Shown here one piece after another: positions 33,159 through 41,414 of a DNA stretch of 64,000 nt; the first letter of the stretch is position 1, and every line of letters begins with the position of its first letter. Both the position numbers and the translations under genes were made by a program. The notes beneath the pieces were generated by a model. That model made no database searches. It was not told the origin of the DNA and saw nothing but the letters and a program-made list of their open reading frames with translations. Location of the stretch: assembly GCF_040675855.1 (NCBI RefSeq), contig NZ_JBEGIK010000001.1, positions 496,001 to 560,000 on the forward strand, given 5' to 3'. Source of the stretch: Microbacterium sp. LWH3-1.2. Lineage in GTDB: Bacteria > Actinomycetota > Actinomycetes > Actinomycetales > Microbacteriaceae.

Positions 33159-34370
33159 TCACGAGGCTCGTCGTGTCGCGAGTCCGGCGCCGAGCGCGGT
33201 GAGGCCCGCCGCCAGCAGCACGACCACCGCCGAGACCGCCATGTTCGCCGTCGGCCCGTATGCTGCGGTGAGCTGGCCGCCGGCCCACGAGCCGCCCGCG
33301 ATCCCGACGTTGAAGAGGACCACGATGGACGCGCTCGCGAGGTCTCGGAGGCGATCGGATGCTGCGCGCATGAGCGCCGTCTGGATCAGCGGGAACATCG
33401 CGCCGGTCCCGGCGCCCCAGAGCGCCACAGCGATCACGACGACGAACGGGGCGCGCGGCAGGAGCGCGAGGGCCGCGAAGGCGCCGGCGAACAGCAGCAG
33501 CGTCGCGGTCAGGGCCGTCCGCGGGAACCGGTCCGCGAGCGTGCCGGCCACCGCCACTCCGACCATGCCCGCGGCGCCGAACACGAAGAGCAGAACGCTG
33601 GCCCAGCCGTCCGCGATGCCCGCCGACTCGGCGAGGTACGGCCGGATGTAGACGAAGGAGAGGAACTGCGCGAGGCCGATCAGCAGCCCCGCGATGCCGA
33701 ACGCGACCAGTGGCGGCAGCGACCGGTCATGGCGCAGCGGCTCGCGCCGGCCCGCAGCCACCGGCTCGACCACGGACCGCGGCAGCCGGCGGTACACGAC
33801 GGCCGCGAGCAGCAGCATCCCGACCCCCATCACCGCGAACGAGACGCGCCAGCTCGTCAGCTGCGCGAGAGCCGTCGCGACCGGAAGGCCGAGCACCGTC
33901 GCCGCCGTGCCCCCGCCGGTCACGAGGGCGAGCCCGCGGCCCAGCTGCCCACCCGACAGCAGCGACGATGCATAGACGATGACGATCGCCCAGAACACCC
34001 CGTGTGCGACCGCAGCGACCGCCCGCGTCGCGAACGCGAACTCGTACGTCGGCGCGAGGGCCGTCGCGACGTTGGCGACCGCGAAGACTGCGAGCGAGAC
34101 CGCGACGACGACGCGGCGGTCGATGCGGCGCGTCGCCCGCGTGAGCGGAATGCTCGTGGCGATCACCACGATCGCCCAGACGGAGACCAGCAGCCCGACA
34201 CGCAGGGGATCCACCCCGAGGTCGCGGGCCATCTCGAGCATGAGCCCGGCCGGCAGCGACTCGGCGGTGACGGTGACGAAGACACCCGACGAGAGCAGCA
34301 GCAGGGGGCCGAGCGGGAAGCGCGTGACCGAGGTGTCGGACAGTGCCACGGAGGCGGTGGACGAGGTCAT
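33159..34370 (-). CDS. MFS transporter
   Basis: A 403-residue major-facilitator protein with twelve hydrophobic segments. The loop between segments 2 and 3 has IPLTRATRRIDRRVVVAVSL, a variant of the family G-x-x-x-D-R-x-G-R-R motif, and LALVTGGGTAATVLGLPVAT matches the antiporter motif C region of segment 5. It resembles AraJ/chloramphenicol-type drug or sugar effluxers, but the substrate is unknown. It is transcribed divergently from a MerR regulator with a shared operator region (34387-34408), so inducible efflux is likely. Confidence 0.88.
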   Translation of the reverse strand: MTSSTASVALSDTSVTRFPLGPLLLLSSGVFVTVTAESLPAGLMLEMARDLGVDPLRVGLLVSVWAIVVIATSIPLTRATRRIDRRVVVAVSLAVFAVANVATALAPTYEFAFATRAVAAVAHGVFWAIVIVYASSLLSGGQLGRGLALVTGGGTAATVLGLPVATALAQLTSWRVSFAVMGVGMLLLAAVVYRRLPRSVVEPVAAGRREPLRHDRSLPPLVAFGIAGLLIGLAQFLSFVYIRPYLAESAGIADGWASVLLFVFGAAGMVGVAVAGTLADRFPRTALTATLLLFAGAFAALALLPRAPFVVVIAVALWGAGTGAMFPLIQTALMRAASDRLRDLASASIVVLFNVGIAGGSWAGGQLTAAYGPTANMAVSAVVVLLAAGLTALGAGLATRRAS

Positions 34371-34386
34371 GCAGCGAGGCTAAACT

Positions 34387-34408
34387 TTGACACCAATGTC
34401 AATGTCAA
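34387..34408. promoter_or_regulatory. MerR-type operator between MFS and merR genes
   Basis: TTGACA CCAA TGTCAA (34387-34402) is a perfect inverted repeat with 6-bp arms and a four-base centre, followed by a further direct TGTCAA half site (34403-34408). It lies 17 bases upstream of the MFS start and 41 upstream of merR. TTGACA also serves as a plausible -35 element on either strand. Confidence 0.6.
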
Positions 34409-34448
34409 GCTTTCGCCTGACTCGAATCGACACGAAGGGGTCAGCGGC

Positions 34449-34853
34449 ATGAAGATCGGCGAACTGTCGCAACGCACCGGCATCCCCGCACGGATGCTGC
34501 GCTACTACGAGGACCAGGGACTGCTGGCGTCCGAGCGTTCGCCGAACGGCTACCGGGCGTACGACGAGGCCGATGTCGAGCGGGCCATCCGCGCGCGTGG
34601 CCTGGTCCAGGCGGGGCTGTCGACGCGCCTGGCCAAGGTCGTGCTCGACGTCGAGCGGCAGTGCGCGATGGCACAGCCGACATGCTCACGCGAACTCGCC
34701 GAGATGCTCGCGACCGAGCTCACCGCCCTCGACGACCGCCTCGCGTGCCTCGCGAAGAGCCGCGATGCGGTCGCCCGCTACCTCGACCTCACCCGCAACG
34801 GCGACCTGCTCGGCGCCGCCGAGGATCGCGGGCCGGCTATGGCTCGAGTGTGA
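34449..34853 (+). CDS. MerR-family transcriptional regulator
   Basis: A 134-residue regulator. The N-terminal winged helix is canonical (MKIGELSQRTGIPARMLRYY, EDQGLLASERSPNGYRAYDE), followed by a dimerisation helix. Two cysteines (QCAMAQPTCS) lie in the hinge region at about residues 75-83, which could sense metal or redox state, but no clear family-specific metal motif is present. It is divergent from the MFS gene and converges on the thioesterase gene with a 17-base overlap of their 3' ends. Confidence 0.88.
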   Translation: MKIGELSQRTGIPARMLRYYEDQGLLASERSPNGYRAYDEADVERAIRARGLVQAGLSTRLAKVVLDVERQCAMAQPTCSRELAEMLATELTALDDRLACLAKSRDAVARYLDLTRNGDLLGAAEDRGPAMARV

Positions 34854-35841
34854 GGGACGCTGCGATCGGCACGATCTCCTCGCGCAGCGCCATGATCTCG
34901 CGCACGTGCTGCTGCAGGCGCTCGTCCTCGACGAGCTCGGGAGTCCACTGCGGGACGGGCTGAGCGACGCCGTCGGCGCCCGGGACGACGAACACGCTCA
35001 AGCACTGCGTGGTGAGCGTGCGCTCGTCCGGCGTGCGCGGATCGGCGGTCCATACGCGGGTGCTCACATGCATGCTGTGCGGACTCGTGTAGACGATGCG
35101 TGCGTCGACGTCGACGAGATGCCCGATCACGACCGGCGCGAGGAAGTGGATGCCGCCCGAGTAGACGCCGATCGCCGCGCTCGCGTCGTCGCCATCCCGC
35201 GCCCACGCCGCCGTGACCGCGTACCCGGCCTCGTCGATCCAGCGCATGACCGTTCCGCCGTGCGCCTTGCCGCCGAAGTTCACCACGCCGGGTGGCGCGA
35301 GGAACCTCAGCGTCGTCCGCGGGGCGGTGGAGACATCCGTATAGTCCTCCGCCAGCATGAGGCGCTTGATCTCGGCGCGCGACTCGATGCGCTCCAGCGC
35401 CCCCTCGGCGAGCTTGTGGTCGGAGCGGGTCACGGGGTGCCACGCCGGTACCTCGGTGGGGCGTCCGTCGGCGCCCTTCGCGACGAAGACGAGGATGCAC
35501 GTCGTCGCCGGCGTGTACAGGCGCTCGCTGACCTCGGTCGAGGAGACGGTCACCACCACGTGCATGCTGGTCCGGCCGGTGTAGACGATGCGGGCCCGCA
35601 CCTCGATCAGGCTCCCCGGAGCGATCGGCCGCCGATGGCGCACGTTCCCGACGTATGCGGTGACGCAGTACGCCCCGGCCCAGCCGACGGCGCACGCGTA
35701 GCCGGCCTTGTCGATCCACTCCATGACGCTGCCCGCCGCGACCGAGCGCCCTCCGGCGGCGGTGTCGGCGGGGACCGCCATGAACCGCAGCGTGATGCGG
35801 TCGTCGCGCGCTGCGGCCCTGCCCTGCGAAGCGGTGCTCAT
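34837..35841 (-). CDS. Acyl-CoA thioesterase with two hotdog domains
   Basis: A 334-residue protein containing two tandem hotdog-fold thioesterase domains. Each has the family pattern: ITLRFMAVPADTAAGGRSVA with VMEWIDKAGYACAV in the first, and RTTLRFLAPPGVVNFGGKAH with VMRWIDEAGYAVTA in the second, followed in both by RARIVYT/DARIVYT and SMHV. It hydrolyses acyl-CoA to fatty acid and CoA. The second domain keeps the catalytic Asn/Asp region VNFGGKAHGG, whereas the first has AAGGRSVAAG, so the N-terminal domain may be structural. ATG 35841 is chosen over an extended frame. Confidence 0.88.
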   Translation of the reverse strand: MSTASQGRAAARDDRITLRFMAVPADTAAGGRSVAAGSVMEWIDKAGYACAVGWAGAYCVTAYVGNVRHRRPIAPGSLIEVRARIVYTGRTSMHVVVTVSSTEVSERLYTPATTCILVFVAKGADGRPTEVPAWHPVTRSDHKLAEGALERIESRAEIKRLMLAEDYTDVSTAPRTTLRFLAPPGVVNFGGKAHGGTVMRWIDEAGYAVTAAWARDGDDASAAIGVYSGGIHFLAPVVIGHLVDVDARIVYTSPHSMHVSTRVWTADPRTPDERTLTTQCLSVFVVPGADGVAQPVPQWTPELVEDERLQQHVREIMALREEIVPIAASLTLEP

Positions 35842-35939
35842 GCCGTCAGGGTACGGGCCGCGGCATCCGTCTGTCCCGTGGATGTCGCTCGATCCGGCCT
35901 CAAGAAGCGGCGTTCCTTCGAACAGGGCAGAATCGGACA

Positions 35940-36815
35940 ATGGCCGCCTCTCCGCACCTGAATCCCGACCATGCCTGCCTCATCGTCCACGGCAGCGACC
36001 AGCCGGGAATCGTGGCGGCCGTGTCGGCGATGATCACGCGCATCGGCGGCAACATCGTCGCGTTCGACCAGTACTCCGACAACCCCGAAGGCGGCGCGTA
36101 CTTCCAGCGGGTCGTGTTCCACCGGCCGCAGTTCGCCGCCGACCGCCCGCACATCGAGGACGAGATCGCCCAGACGCTCGCCGGCTTCGACCTGGAGTGG
36201 TCGCTCACCGACCAGTCCGCGCCCAAGCGCATGGCGATCCTCTCGTCGAAGCAGGACCACTGCCTGCTCGACCTCCTGTGGCGCCACCGTCGGGGCGATC
36301 TCCCCGTGACCGTGCCGATGGTGATCTCGAACCACACCGCCTCCGCCGACGACGTGCGGTCCTTCGGCGTGCCGTTCTTCCACGTGCCGGGGGTCGCCGG
36401 CCCCGACAAGTCGGCGCCCGAGGCGAAGATCCTCGAGCTCCTGCGCGGGAACGTGGATTTCGTGGTGCTGGCGCGCTACATGCAGATCCTGTCGGGCGAC
36501 TTCCTCGCCGAGCTCGGGGTGCCGGTGATCAACATCCACCACTCGTTCCTGCCCGCCTTCATCGGCGCCGAGCCGTACAAGAAGGCCAAGCAGCGCGGCG
36601 TCAAGCTCATCGGCGCCACCTCGCACTACGTCACCGACGACCTCGACGAGGGTCCGATCATCGAGCAGGACACAGTGCGCGTGACCCACGCCGACTCGGC
36701 CGCCGAACTCGCCCGCCGCGGCGCCGACGTCGAGCGCCAGGTGCTCTCGCGCGCCGTGCTGTGGCACGCCGAAGACCGCGTCATCCGCCACGGCAACCAT
36801 ACGATCGTCTTCTGA
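35940..36815 (+). CDS. purU: Formyltetrahydrofolate deformylase
   Basis: Hydrolyses 10-formyltetrahydrofolate to formate and tetrahydrofolate. The 291-residue protein has an N-terminal ACT domain (ACLIVHGSDQPGIVAAVSAM) and a C-terminal formyltransferase-like domain with KRMAILSSKQDHCLLDLLWR, ARYMQILSGDFL, the INIHHSFLPAFIGAEPY catalytic motif and the essential Asp in TDDLDEGPIIEQD. Tetrahydrofolate recycling may matter here because a tetrahydrofolate-dependent O-demethylase is encoded 8.5 kb downstream, but no operon link exists. Confidence 0.93.
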   Translation: MAASPHLNPDHACLIVHGSDQPGIVAAVSAMITRIGGNIVAFDQYSDNPEGGAYFQRVVFHRPQFAADRPHIEDEIAQTLAGFDLEWSLTDQSAPKRMAILSSKQDHCLLDLLWRHRRGDLPVTVPMVISNHTASADDVRSFGVPFFHVPGVAGPDKSAPEAKILELLRGNVDFVVLARYMQILSGDFLAELGVPVINIHHSFLPAFIGAEPYKKAKQRGVKLIGATSHYVTDDLDEGPIIEQDTVRVTHADSAAELARRGADVERQVLSRAVLWHAEDRVIRHGNHTIVF

Positions 36816-36825
36816 CCCGCCTGCC

Positions 36826-36857
36826 GGTCGCTGAGCGAGCGCCAGCGAGACGAAGCG
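36826..36857. repeat. Dispersed short repeat of Microbacteriaceae type
   Basis: GGTCGCTGAGCGAGCGCCAG followed by CGAGACGAAGCG matches a palindromic intergenic repeat that I know to be common in Microbacterium-like genomes. It lies between the convergent purU and IclR genes. Confidence 0.5.
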
Positions 36858-36903
36858 TCAACGGGCCACGATCGATCGAGCGTTCTGGAGAACCCCGAGC
36901 CGG

Positions 36904-37725
36904 TCACACCAGGCGCAGCTCCGCGTCGATGGCGGCGGCGGCGCGCTGGAGCGGCGGCAGGTACTCCTCGAGCACGTGCTGCACCGTGTCGCGGGTCGCG
37001 CTCGTCGACACGTTGATGGCGGCGACCACGTCGCCACGCCGGTCGTGCAGTGGCACGGCGACCGAGCGCAGTCCCGGCTCGAGCTCGCCGTCGACCAGCG
37101 CCCATCCCTGCTCGCGCACGCGGGCGAGCTCCTCACGCAGCGCGCCGGCCGTCGTCAACGTGCGCTCCGTGAGCGGAGGGAGAGCGGATGCTGCGAGCAG
37201 CCCGTCGCGCGCGGCATCCGTCGTCCCCGCCAGGAGCACGCGCCCCATCGAGGTCGCGAACGCGGGGAACCGCGTGCCGATCGTGATGCGCACGCTCATG
37301 ATGCGGCGCGTGGGGACGCGCGCGACGTACACGATCTCGCCGCCGTCGAGCACGGCCGCCGAGACGCTCTCGTCGACCTCGCGCGACAGTCGCTCGAGAT
37401 GGGGCTGCACGATCTCGGGGATCGACAGCGCCGACAGGTAGCTGAACCCCAGCTCGAGCACGCGCGGGGTGAGGGCGAATCGCCGATCGGCGCTGTGCAG
37501 GTAACCCAACTGCTCGAGCGTGCGCAGGAATCGTCCTGCTGCCGCGCGCGTGATGCCGGCGCGGCGCGCCACGTCGCTCAGCGTGAGTTCGGGGTTCTCG
37601 GCGTCGAAGGCGCGGATGACCGCGAGTCCGCGCGCGAGCGACTGGACGAAGTCACCCGCCGAGGCTGCGGAGCTGTCGTCCTGGAGCGCGGCGTCGCGCT
37701 GCGAGGCGGAAGAGTCGTCGGTCAT
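36904..37725 (-). CDS. IclR-family regulator, PcaR/PobR-like
   Basis: A 273-residue regulator. The winged helix is at residues about 25-90 (FVQSLARGLAVIRAFDAENP, LSDVARRAGITRAAAGRFLR), and the IclR effector domain follows (IPEIVQPHLERLSREVDESV, RIMSVRITIGTRFPAFATSM with GRVLLAG). The FVQSLARGLAVI start and GTRFPAFATSMGRVLLA are characteristic of the beta-ketoadipate and hydroxybenzoate regulators. It stops 178 bases into the region after purU, and its start is just downstream of the FAH operon on the same strand, so it may control the aromatic genes. Confidence 0.88.
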   Translation of the reverse strand: MTDDSSASQRDAALQDDSSAASAGDFVQSLARGLAVIRAFDAENPELTLSDVARRAGITRAAAGRFLRTLEQLGYLHSADRRFALTPRVLELGFSYLSALSIPEIVQPHLERLSREVDESVSAAVLDGGEIVYVARVPTRRIMSVRITIGTRFPAFATSMGRVLLAGTTDAARDGLLAASALPPLTERTLTTAGALREELARVREQGWALVDGELEPGLRSVAVPLHDRRGDVVAAINVSTSATRDTVQHVLEEYLPPLQRAAAAIDAELRLV

Positions 37726-37737
37726 CCTGGCCGCAGT

Positions 37738-38745
37738 CTATCCAGGGTGGGCTCGCATCCGGCGGCCGCTCAGCGCGCGCGAGCGCGAACGCGTGCGCGC
37801 TGCAGGGATGGGCGCGGCCGCCACCCGTTCGCCCACGACGTTGACGACTTCACCGACGCCCTCGATCCGCATGCGCACCTCGTCGCCGGGCTCGAGCGGA
37901 GGGATGTCGCACCCACGGCCCCACAGCTCGCCGAGGCATCCGCCGTTGCCCACCGTTCCCGAGCCCAGCACGTCCCCCGGCACGACGACCGAGTTGCGCG
38001 CCGCGTAAGCTACCAGCTCCGGGAACGGCCAGCCCATGTTGGACACCAGGTCTTCGCCGACGAGGGATCCGTTGACCCACACCTCGGCGCGCAGGGCGAG
38101 GAACCCGTCGTCGTCGACGAAGCCCTCGAGCTCGTCGGCCGTGACGATCCAGGGACCGAGCGTGAGACCGAAATCCTTGCCCTTGGCAGGCCCCAGCCGC
38201 ACCTTCATCTCACGCGACTGCAGGTCGCGCGCCGACCAGTCGTTCATGACCGTGTAGCCGAAGATGTGGTCCCCGGCCCGGGCGATGGAGAGATTCTCCC
38301 CAGTCGAGCCGGCCACACCGCCGATCACCACGGCGAGCTCAAGCTCGAAGTCGAGACGCTGCGTCTGCGGAATCGCGACGACCTGCCCGGTGGCGCGCAC
38401 GGTGTGCGGATTCGTGAAGTAGAAGGTCGGCGCCTCGTACCACTCGGGAACGACGCCGCCTTTGCCGTCCACCGAGGCCGAAACCCCTTCGACGTGCTCC
38501 TCGAACGCGACGAAATCGCGGATGGATGCCGGGACCACCGGCGGCAGCAGACGCACATCCTCGAGGCGGCGGGTGGGCGCGGCATCGCTCGCGACGCGAT
38601 CGCGCAGTTCGCGCGCCGCATCCAGGCCGCGCGTCAGAACGTCGGCGACCGTCGCTTCGTCGGGGAAGGGCACCACCGCGTCCGTGATCACGAATCCCTC
38701 GTGCACCGCAGAGCCGTCCGGCACGACCCATCGGGCGATCTTCAC
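37738..38745 (-). CDS. Fumarylacetoacetate hydrolase-family protein (FAH 1)
   Basis: A 335-residue FAH-fold enzyme. Metal ligands lie in RLDFELELAVVIG (Glu134, Glu136) and in the NDWSARD motif (Asp169), with the Lys of GPAKGKDFG following. Members hydrolyse or isomerise products of aromatic ring cleavage, such as maleyl/fumaryl pyruvate, 5-oxopent-3-ene tricarboxylate and hydroxymuconate derivatives. It is the last gene of a five-gene minus-strand operon and overlaps the hydrolase gene by four bases (GTGA). The C-terminus ends in a basic, Arg-rich tail. It is paralogous to FAH 2 at 47138-48103, with similar lengths and motifs. Confidence 0.85.
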   Translation of the reverse strand: MKIARWVVPDGSAVHEGFVITDAVVPFPDEATVADVLTRGLDAARELRDRVASDAAPTRRLEDVRLLPPVVPASIRDFVAFEEHVEGVSASVDGKGGVVPEWYEAPTFYFTNPHTVRATGQVVAIPQTQRLDFELELAVVIGGVAGSTGENLSIARAGDHIFGYTVMNDWSARDLQSREMKVRLGPAKGKDFGLTLGPWIVTADELEGFVDDDGFLALRAEVWVNGSLVGEDLVSNMGWPFPELVAYAARNSVVVPGDVLGSGTVGNGGCLGELWGRGCDIPPLEPGDEVRMRIEGVGEVVNVVGERVAAAPIPAARTRSRSRALSGRRMRAHPG

Positions 38746-39956
38746 GTGGACACCACCTCGACGGGCATCTGAGGGGCAGCGGCGAGCTCGGCGAACGTCT
38801 CGGCGATCCAGTCGGCCGTGAACTCGCCAACGTATGCCATGTTGTCGATGCCGATGTGTTCGGCGCCTCCCTCCTCCTGTGTGAAGATGCGCAACTCCCG
38901 TTTGGGGGAGTTGACGGCCGCCTCGTGCTCGTCGTGCGCGTATGCGACCGGGATCTGCCTGTCGCCCTCGCCGTGGGTGACGAGGAACGGCACCGTGATG
39001 TTCTCGATGACGCCTTCCAGGCGCATGTTCTTGGTCTTCTCGAGGAAGTCGTCGGCGTCGCTTGCGCCGAACACCCAGTAGACGTGATCCCAGTAGTGCG
39101 GCACCGGATTCTCGCCCTCGCGGCGGCGCCGGGCCTCCTGCACGGCGGCCCAGTCGTAGTTGGCGCCCCACGCGACCGCGAGCGCGATGCGCTTCTCGTA
39201 CGCTGCCGCCCGCGGCACGTAATAGCCGCCGAGCGACCAGCCGACGAAACCGACCCGGTCGGTGTCGACATCGAGGGAGGCGGAGTTCGCCTCGATCCAG
39301 TCCAGAGTCGGGGCGGCCCACACCTCCGTGTCGTAGCGGGCGTGCAGATCGCGCATGCGCAACGCCTCGCCCGACCCGGGAGGGTCCATCATCAGCGTCG
39401 AGATGCCGCGCGCCGCGAGCTGCTGCGCGAACCCGGAGGTGTACATCATCTCCTTGGTCGAGTCCAGGCCGTTCCACATCACCACGAGCGGGTGCGGACC
39501 CTGACCCGGCGCACGGTAGAAGTAGCCGGGCATAGCCGACCCCTCGGGCGCGTCGTCGCCGGTGTAGGGGATGTCGACCGTCGTCAGCGGCACCTCGCTC
39601 AACTCGACGTGCTTCAGGAGAAGATCGATCGACCTCTGGTAGGCGGCCTTCCGCCCCTCCCACTTGGGCGACTGCAGGCGTTCGGCCTGCGAGGTGTAGA
39701 GCGCCGCCCGGTAGTACTTGTCGCCGGCGCCGCGCTTCCATCCCCGTGCCTCATCGGCCTGTGCGGCGGCGAGAAGTCGGTCGGCGACGGCCCGCCACGA
39801 GTCGTACAGCAGCTCGGTGCCCACGTCATCGCCGTGCTGCGACGCTTCGAGCACCGGCCGCGAGGCCTTGTCGACGTCGTCGATGAAGCCGCCGTTGTTG
39901 AGTGCCGCGACAACCGCCATGCTCCAGACGTAGTTGGTGGGGAAGTACATGTACAT
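38742..39956 (-). CDS. Alpha/beta hydrolase, FrsA / dihydroxypseudooxynicotine-hydrolase-like
   Basis: A 404-residue hydrolase with a roughly 150-residue helical N-terminal cap domain and a C-terminal alpha/beta core. The nucleophile elbow is GWSLGGYYV (Ser241), the acid lies in FLVTHGEGDRQIP, and the His in EEGGAEHIGID. The oxyanion region PLVVMWNGLDSTKEMMY matches the C-C bond hydrolases of the DHPON type, which cleave carbon-carbon bonds of side-chain ketones. A role on a ring-cleavage or acyl-aromatic intermediate is inference. AGGAG nine bases upstream favours ATG 39956 over ATG 39950. Confidence 0.8.
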   Translation of the reverse strand: MYMYFPTNYVWSMAVVAALNNGGFIDDVDKASRPVLEASQHGDDVGTELLYDSWRAVADRLLAAAQADEARGWKRGAGDKYYRAALYTSQAERLQSPKWEGRKAAYQRSIDLLLKHVELSEVPLTTVDIPYTGDDAPEGSAMPGYFYRAPGQGPHPLVVMWNGLDSTKEMMYTSGFAQQLAARGISTLMMDPPGSGEALRMRDLHARYDTEVWAAPTLDWIEANSASLDVDTDRVGFVGWSLGGYYVPRAAAYEKRIALAVAWGANYDWAAVQEARRRREGENPVPHYWDHVYWVFGASDADDFLEKTKNMRLEGVIENITVPFLVTHGEGDRQIPVAYAHDEHEAAVNSPKRELRIFTQEEGGAEHIGIDNMAYVGEFTADWIAETFAELAAAPQMPVEVVST

Positions 39957-39967
39957 GGGTGGTTCTC

Positions 39968-40756
39968 CTAGGAAGGCTGGGGGCGGACGGCATCCGACAG
40001 GAATGTCGCGACGCCTGAGAGGAACTGGCCGCCGTCGACGCCCACCTCCGCGCCGGTGACGTACGCGGCGGCATCGGACAGCAGGAACACGACGACGCTG
40101 GCCACCTCGTCGGGCTCGCCGCCGCGATGCAGCGGAGCGATCGCGACGTTGGCATCGAGGAACGCGGCGGGAGCGCTCGCCGTCATCTCGGTGCGGATGT
40201 ATCCGGGGTTGACGATGTTGACGCGGATGCCGCGCGGCCCGAGTTCCGTGACGCAGGAGTGCGTGAGCCCTCGCAGCGCCCACTTGCTGGTGGTGTAGGC
40301 GGCGGTGTAGTGGCCGGTGACTCCAGCGGCGGAGCCGATGTTGACGATCGACGAACCGGCGCCCATGAGGGGGAGCAGCGCCTGGATGCCGAGCATCGCG
40401 CCCGTCACGTTCACGGCGAGCACGCGATCCCAGTCCGCGCGCTCGACGGCACCGATGCGGACGCGGTGGGTCACGCCCGCGTTGTTGACCAGCCCCTTCA
40501 GGACGCGGCCGGCGAGCGAGGCGGCGAGCGCTGCCCAGTCGGCCTCGTCGGTCACGTCGAGGCGACGATACGTCACCGTTCCCGGCAGTGCAGATGCGGC
40601 ATCCGTCAACTCCGGTGCTTCGTCGCGGATGTCGACCGCGACGACGGAGGCGCCCTGGCTCGCGAGCAGGAGCACCTCTGCTGCGCCCTGCCCTCCGGCG
40701 GCGCCGGTGACGACGAAGAGGCGACCGCCGATGCCGGGAAGGAGGATCTCGGTCAT
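39968..40756 (-). CDS. SDR-family oxidoreductase (aromatic operon)
   Basis: A 262-residue classical SDR. TGAAGGQG at residues 18-25 is the nucleotide site, with VVAVDIRDEAPEL implying NAD preference (Asp after the second strand). LVNNAGVTHRVR, NIGSAAGVTGHYTAAYTTSK (Ser, Tyr, Lys) and the NPGYIRTEM loop complete the family set. It follows the cupin gene by 67 bases and precedes the hydrolase by 11 bases in the five-gene operon. It probably oxidises an alcohol or dihydrodiol intermediate; the substrate is unknown. Confidence 0.87.
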   Translation of the reverse strand: MTEILLPGIGGRLFVVTGAAGGQGAAEVLLLASQGASVVAVDIRDEAPELTDAASALPGTVTYRRLDVTDEADWAALAASLAGRVLKGLVNNAGVTHRVRIGAVERADWDRVLAVNVTGAMLGIQALLPLMGAGSSIVNIGSAAGVTGHYTAAYTTSKWALRGLTHSCVTELGPRGIRVNIVNPGYIRTEMTASAPAAFLDANVAIAPLHRGGEPDEVASVVVFLLSDAAAYVTGAEVGVDGGQFLSGVATFLSDAVRPQPS

Positions 40757-40823
40757 GATGCCATGGGGGTTAGGGGCGGGGCGTCGAGGTCGGCGACAGA
40801 GAGGCCGACGTGGTCGAGCGCGG

Positions 40824-41414
40824 TCACGACGCCTCTTCGCGAGCAGCAGGCTCGTCGCGCGGGCCGTGCCGCACGAGCCGGTCCCGCACATCTGCCGGAA
40901 GCACCTCGAGCACATCGTGGTCGAACTCGCCGCCCACCAGCACGAACACGACACGGGCGAGGCCGTCACCGCGGTTCGCCCACGCGTGGTCGGTGCCACG
41001 CTGCACGACGATGTCGCCCGCGTGCGCAGTCACCTCGCTGTCGTCGAGGATGAGCGTGATCTCGCCCTCGATCACGATGCCGTAGTCGATGGACTCGGTT
41101 CGGTGCACGGGCGACTGGAGGCCACGCTCATCGAGGTGTCCGGGGAGGAACTCGTTGAGGCGGATGCGCGTGCCGTGCGTGGGCGGCGGCACGGTGATGC
41201 TTCCCGCCGTGGGATCCTCGGGTCCGACTCCGATGCGCGCGGGCGTGGACGACGTCACCCACACTTCGTGGAACGCCACCCCGTCGTCGGGGAGTTCGCG
41301 GGTGACTGGCACTGGCCCGTCGCTCATGACCACCGAGACGCCCTCGGCGTCGTGGCCGGTGACGATGCGGCGCGGCACGCGGAAGCCCGGCCGCTGAGCC
41401 GGCCGAAGGGTCAC
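40824..41414 (-). CDS. Cupin-domain protein
   Basis: A 196-residue protein whose C-terminal half (about residues 105-175) is a single cupin barrel: SIDYGIVIEGEITLILDDSE, then HAGDIVVQRGTDHAWANRGD. The two His residues of the second motif are present, but the first motif has SIDYGIVIEG, not the full G-x5-H-x-H set, so metal binding is doubtful. Such proteins occur in aromatic-degradation clusters as putative isomerases, decarboxylases or sensors. GTG 41414 overlaps the stop of the monooxygenase gene by four bases. Confidence 0.8.
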   Translation of the reverse strand: MTLRPAQRPGFRVPRRIVTGHDAEGVSVVMSDGPVPVTRELPDDGVAFHEVWVTSSTPARIGVGPEDPTAGSITVPPPTHGTRIRLNEFLPGHLDERGLQSPVHRTESIDYGIVIEGEITLILDDSEVTAHAGDIVVQRGTDHAWANRGDGLARVVFVLVGGEFDHDVLEVLPADVRDRLVRHGPRDEPAAREEAS